Part shown: positions 63,143 through 64,000 of the stretch, piece after piece
Layout of the letters: each line of letters starts with the position of its first letter
How positions within the stretch are numbered: position 1 is the first letter of the stretch
Assembly: GCF_018362975.1 (NCBI RefSeq)
Contig: NZ_CP074371.1
Location: 5,642,001-5,706,000 of the forward strand
Origin: Nocardia tengchongensis
GTDB taxonomy: Bacteria; Actinomycetota; Actinomycetes; Mycobacteriales; Mycobacteriaceae
Reading direction: 5' to 3'
Length of the DNA: 64,000 nt
Translations under genes and position numbers: made by a program
Notes under the pieces: generated by a model
The model's database searches: none
What the model saw: the letters and a program-made list of their open reading frames with translations, nothing else
Told to the model about the DNA's origin: nothing

Positions 63143-63556
63143 GCGCTTCGGGGCAGCCGAGGATGCCCGTTGCCGTCGAGAATGGGAGTTCTCGACGGCA
63201 ACCCTGTGGAACGGCGTGCGCGCCTCAGCGTTCGCAGCCAGGGCTAGCGGGCATGGGGCGTGCACCCCGGCCATGGCATCGGGCCAGCGATGAACTCCAG
63301 TGCCGATCCTGCGGGCACGCGCTGCACCTTGTCTCGCGACTGATACCGAAATACTCTGGCCAGCAAGGATTTCCGTTCGACCGGTACCTAGTGGGACGAA
63401 CCTGTGGGGTCGACCGGTCGAGACCGTCGACGCAGCCACCCGCGCCGGTGGGCGCGGCAGGGTCGGGATAGGATCGAACCGCTCGTCCCGTTTTCACGTG
63501 CTCCACGCTCCGCGATTGCAGTTCCTCAGAACGAATCGAATGGTGGTTCACCTCAT
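63143..63556. other. 414-bp intergenic stretch holding a strong terminator
   Basis: Apart from the hairpin at 63169-63202 no coding or repeats are convincing. The promoter of the acyltransferase should lie at the right end. Confidence 0.4.
63169..63202. terminator. Hairpin terminator with 14-bp perfect stem
   Basis: GTTGCCGTCGAGAA pairs with TTCTCGACGGCAAC around a 6-base loop, 27 bp after the stop of the preceding gene. No U-tract follows. Confidence 0.8.
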
Positions 63557-64000
63557 GTGTATCGGGAAACTCGCGGTCGCCGGGTGAGTCTCGGCGGTCT
63601 GGTGACAGGTCATCTCGCCGCGGGCGTGCCCGGTGCGGTCGATTTCGCGCGTCGCCGCCTCACCGGGGACTACCGGCTAGACGAGTTCGGCCTCGACAAG
63701 CACCTGCTGGAGTCGCTGATCCTGCCGGCCCTGCGGCCGCTGTCGCAGCTGTGGTTCCGAGTGCAGGTCGCCGGCATCGAGAATCTCCCCGAGTCCGGGG
63801 GCGCGCTGATCGTGGCCAACCACGCCGGCGTGCTGCCGCTGGACGGACTGATGCTGCAGGTGGCAGTGCACGATCACCATCCCGAGCATCGGGCGCTGCG
63901 CCTGCTGGCCGCCGACCTCGTCTTCGAGCTGCCGATCGTGAGCGCGCTGGCCCGCAGGGCCGGGCACACGCGGGCCTGCCCCACCGGCGCCGAGCGGTTG
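63557..64000 (+). CDS. Lysophospholipid acyltransferase (PlsC family), cut by window end
   Basis: About 148 residues are visible, with no stop before the edge. RRLTGDYRLDEFGLDKHLLE, LRPLSQLWFRVQVAGIENLP and VANHAGVLPLDG contain the acyltransferase NHxxxxD motif; HDHHPEHRALRLLAADLVFE follows. It resembles the mycobacterial Rv0502-type acyltransferases that add acyl chains to lysophosphatidic acid or other lysolipids. The start is uncertain: GTG at 63557 or GTG at 63584, neither with a clear ribosome site. Confidence 0.88.
   Translation, partial: MYRETRGRRVSLGGLVTGHLAAGVPGAVDFARRRLTGDYRLDEFGLDKHLLESLILPALRPLSQLWFRVQVAGIENLPESGGALIVANHAGVLPLDGLMLQVAVHDHHPEHRALRLLAADLVFELPIVSALARRAGHTRACPTGAERL

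Overview
The window is high-GC actinobacterial DNA, most likely from Nocardia or a close relative. The evidence is the gene content: a membrane malate:quinone oxidoreductase, a very large NRPS, secreted glycine-zipper proteins, a DUF4254-like protein, a PknK-like kinase and a dormancy-type USP/M50/P-ATPase group. GTG and TTG starts are common, genes are tightly packed and often overlap, and most terminators are hairpins without a U-tract. No rRNA, tRNA, CRISPR array or intact insertion sequence was recognised.

Layout. 0-5.6 kb: end of an NAD(P)-binding oxidoreductase, a NUDIX hydrolase, a LysR regulator divergent from mqo, a lipoprotein beta-propeller, an alpha/beta hydrolase and a divergent HxlR regulator with a perfect palindrome between them. 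5.6-6.3 kb: a long leader with a perfect 25-bp tandem repeat. 6.3-24.5 kb: one NRPS gene of five modules (C-A-T-E / C-A-T / C-A-T / C-A-T / C-A-T-TE), interrupted by five single-base indels whose net effect restores a 6,050-residue protein. 24.5-30.6 kb: a secreted glycine-zipper protein, an alpha/beta hydrolase, a Gfo/Idh/MocA-IclR-SDR/DUF2867 group and a lipocalin. 30.7-37.2 kb: a patatin, a tandem USP, and an M50 protease / P1B-ATPase-hemerythrin fusion / PAP2 operon. This looks like an actinobacterial hypoxia or dormancy locus and carries DosR-box-like sites. 37.4-47.8 kb: regulators (AraC, a PknK-like kinase fused to LuxR, a single-domain receiver, HxlR-like, TetR), a DUF35-like/recombinase-like pair, an adenosine-specific kinase and a methyltransferase.

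From 48 kb the style changes. There are 5'- or 3'-truncated genes (thiolase, MaoC, alpha/beta hydrolase, SDR, DUF2871, inositol monophosphatase, ABC ATPase, acyl-CoA ligase), several small hypothetical genes, long empty stretches and lower GC. This is a region of decay and deletion. It still holds an intact FkbM methyltransferase, a 14-TM MFS transporter, a ricin-type lectin and a second glycine-zipper protein. The window ends inside a lysophospholipid acyltransferase.

About ten genes carry one-base frameshifts, almost all at homopolymers, and each indel restores a length divisible by three. Base-calling error is the likeliest cause, so the NRPS, M50 protease, kinase, AraC, IclR and SDR genes are probably intact in the organism. 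The truncated genes after 48 kb are different: whole domains are missing.
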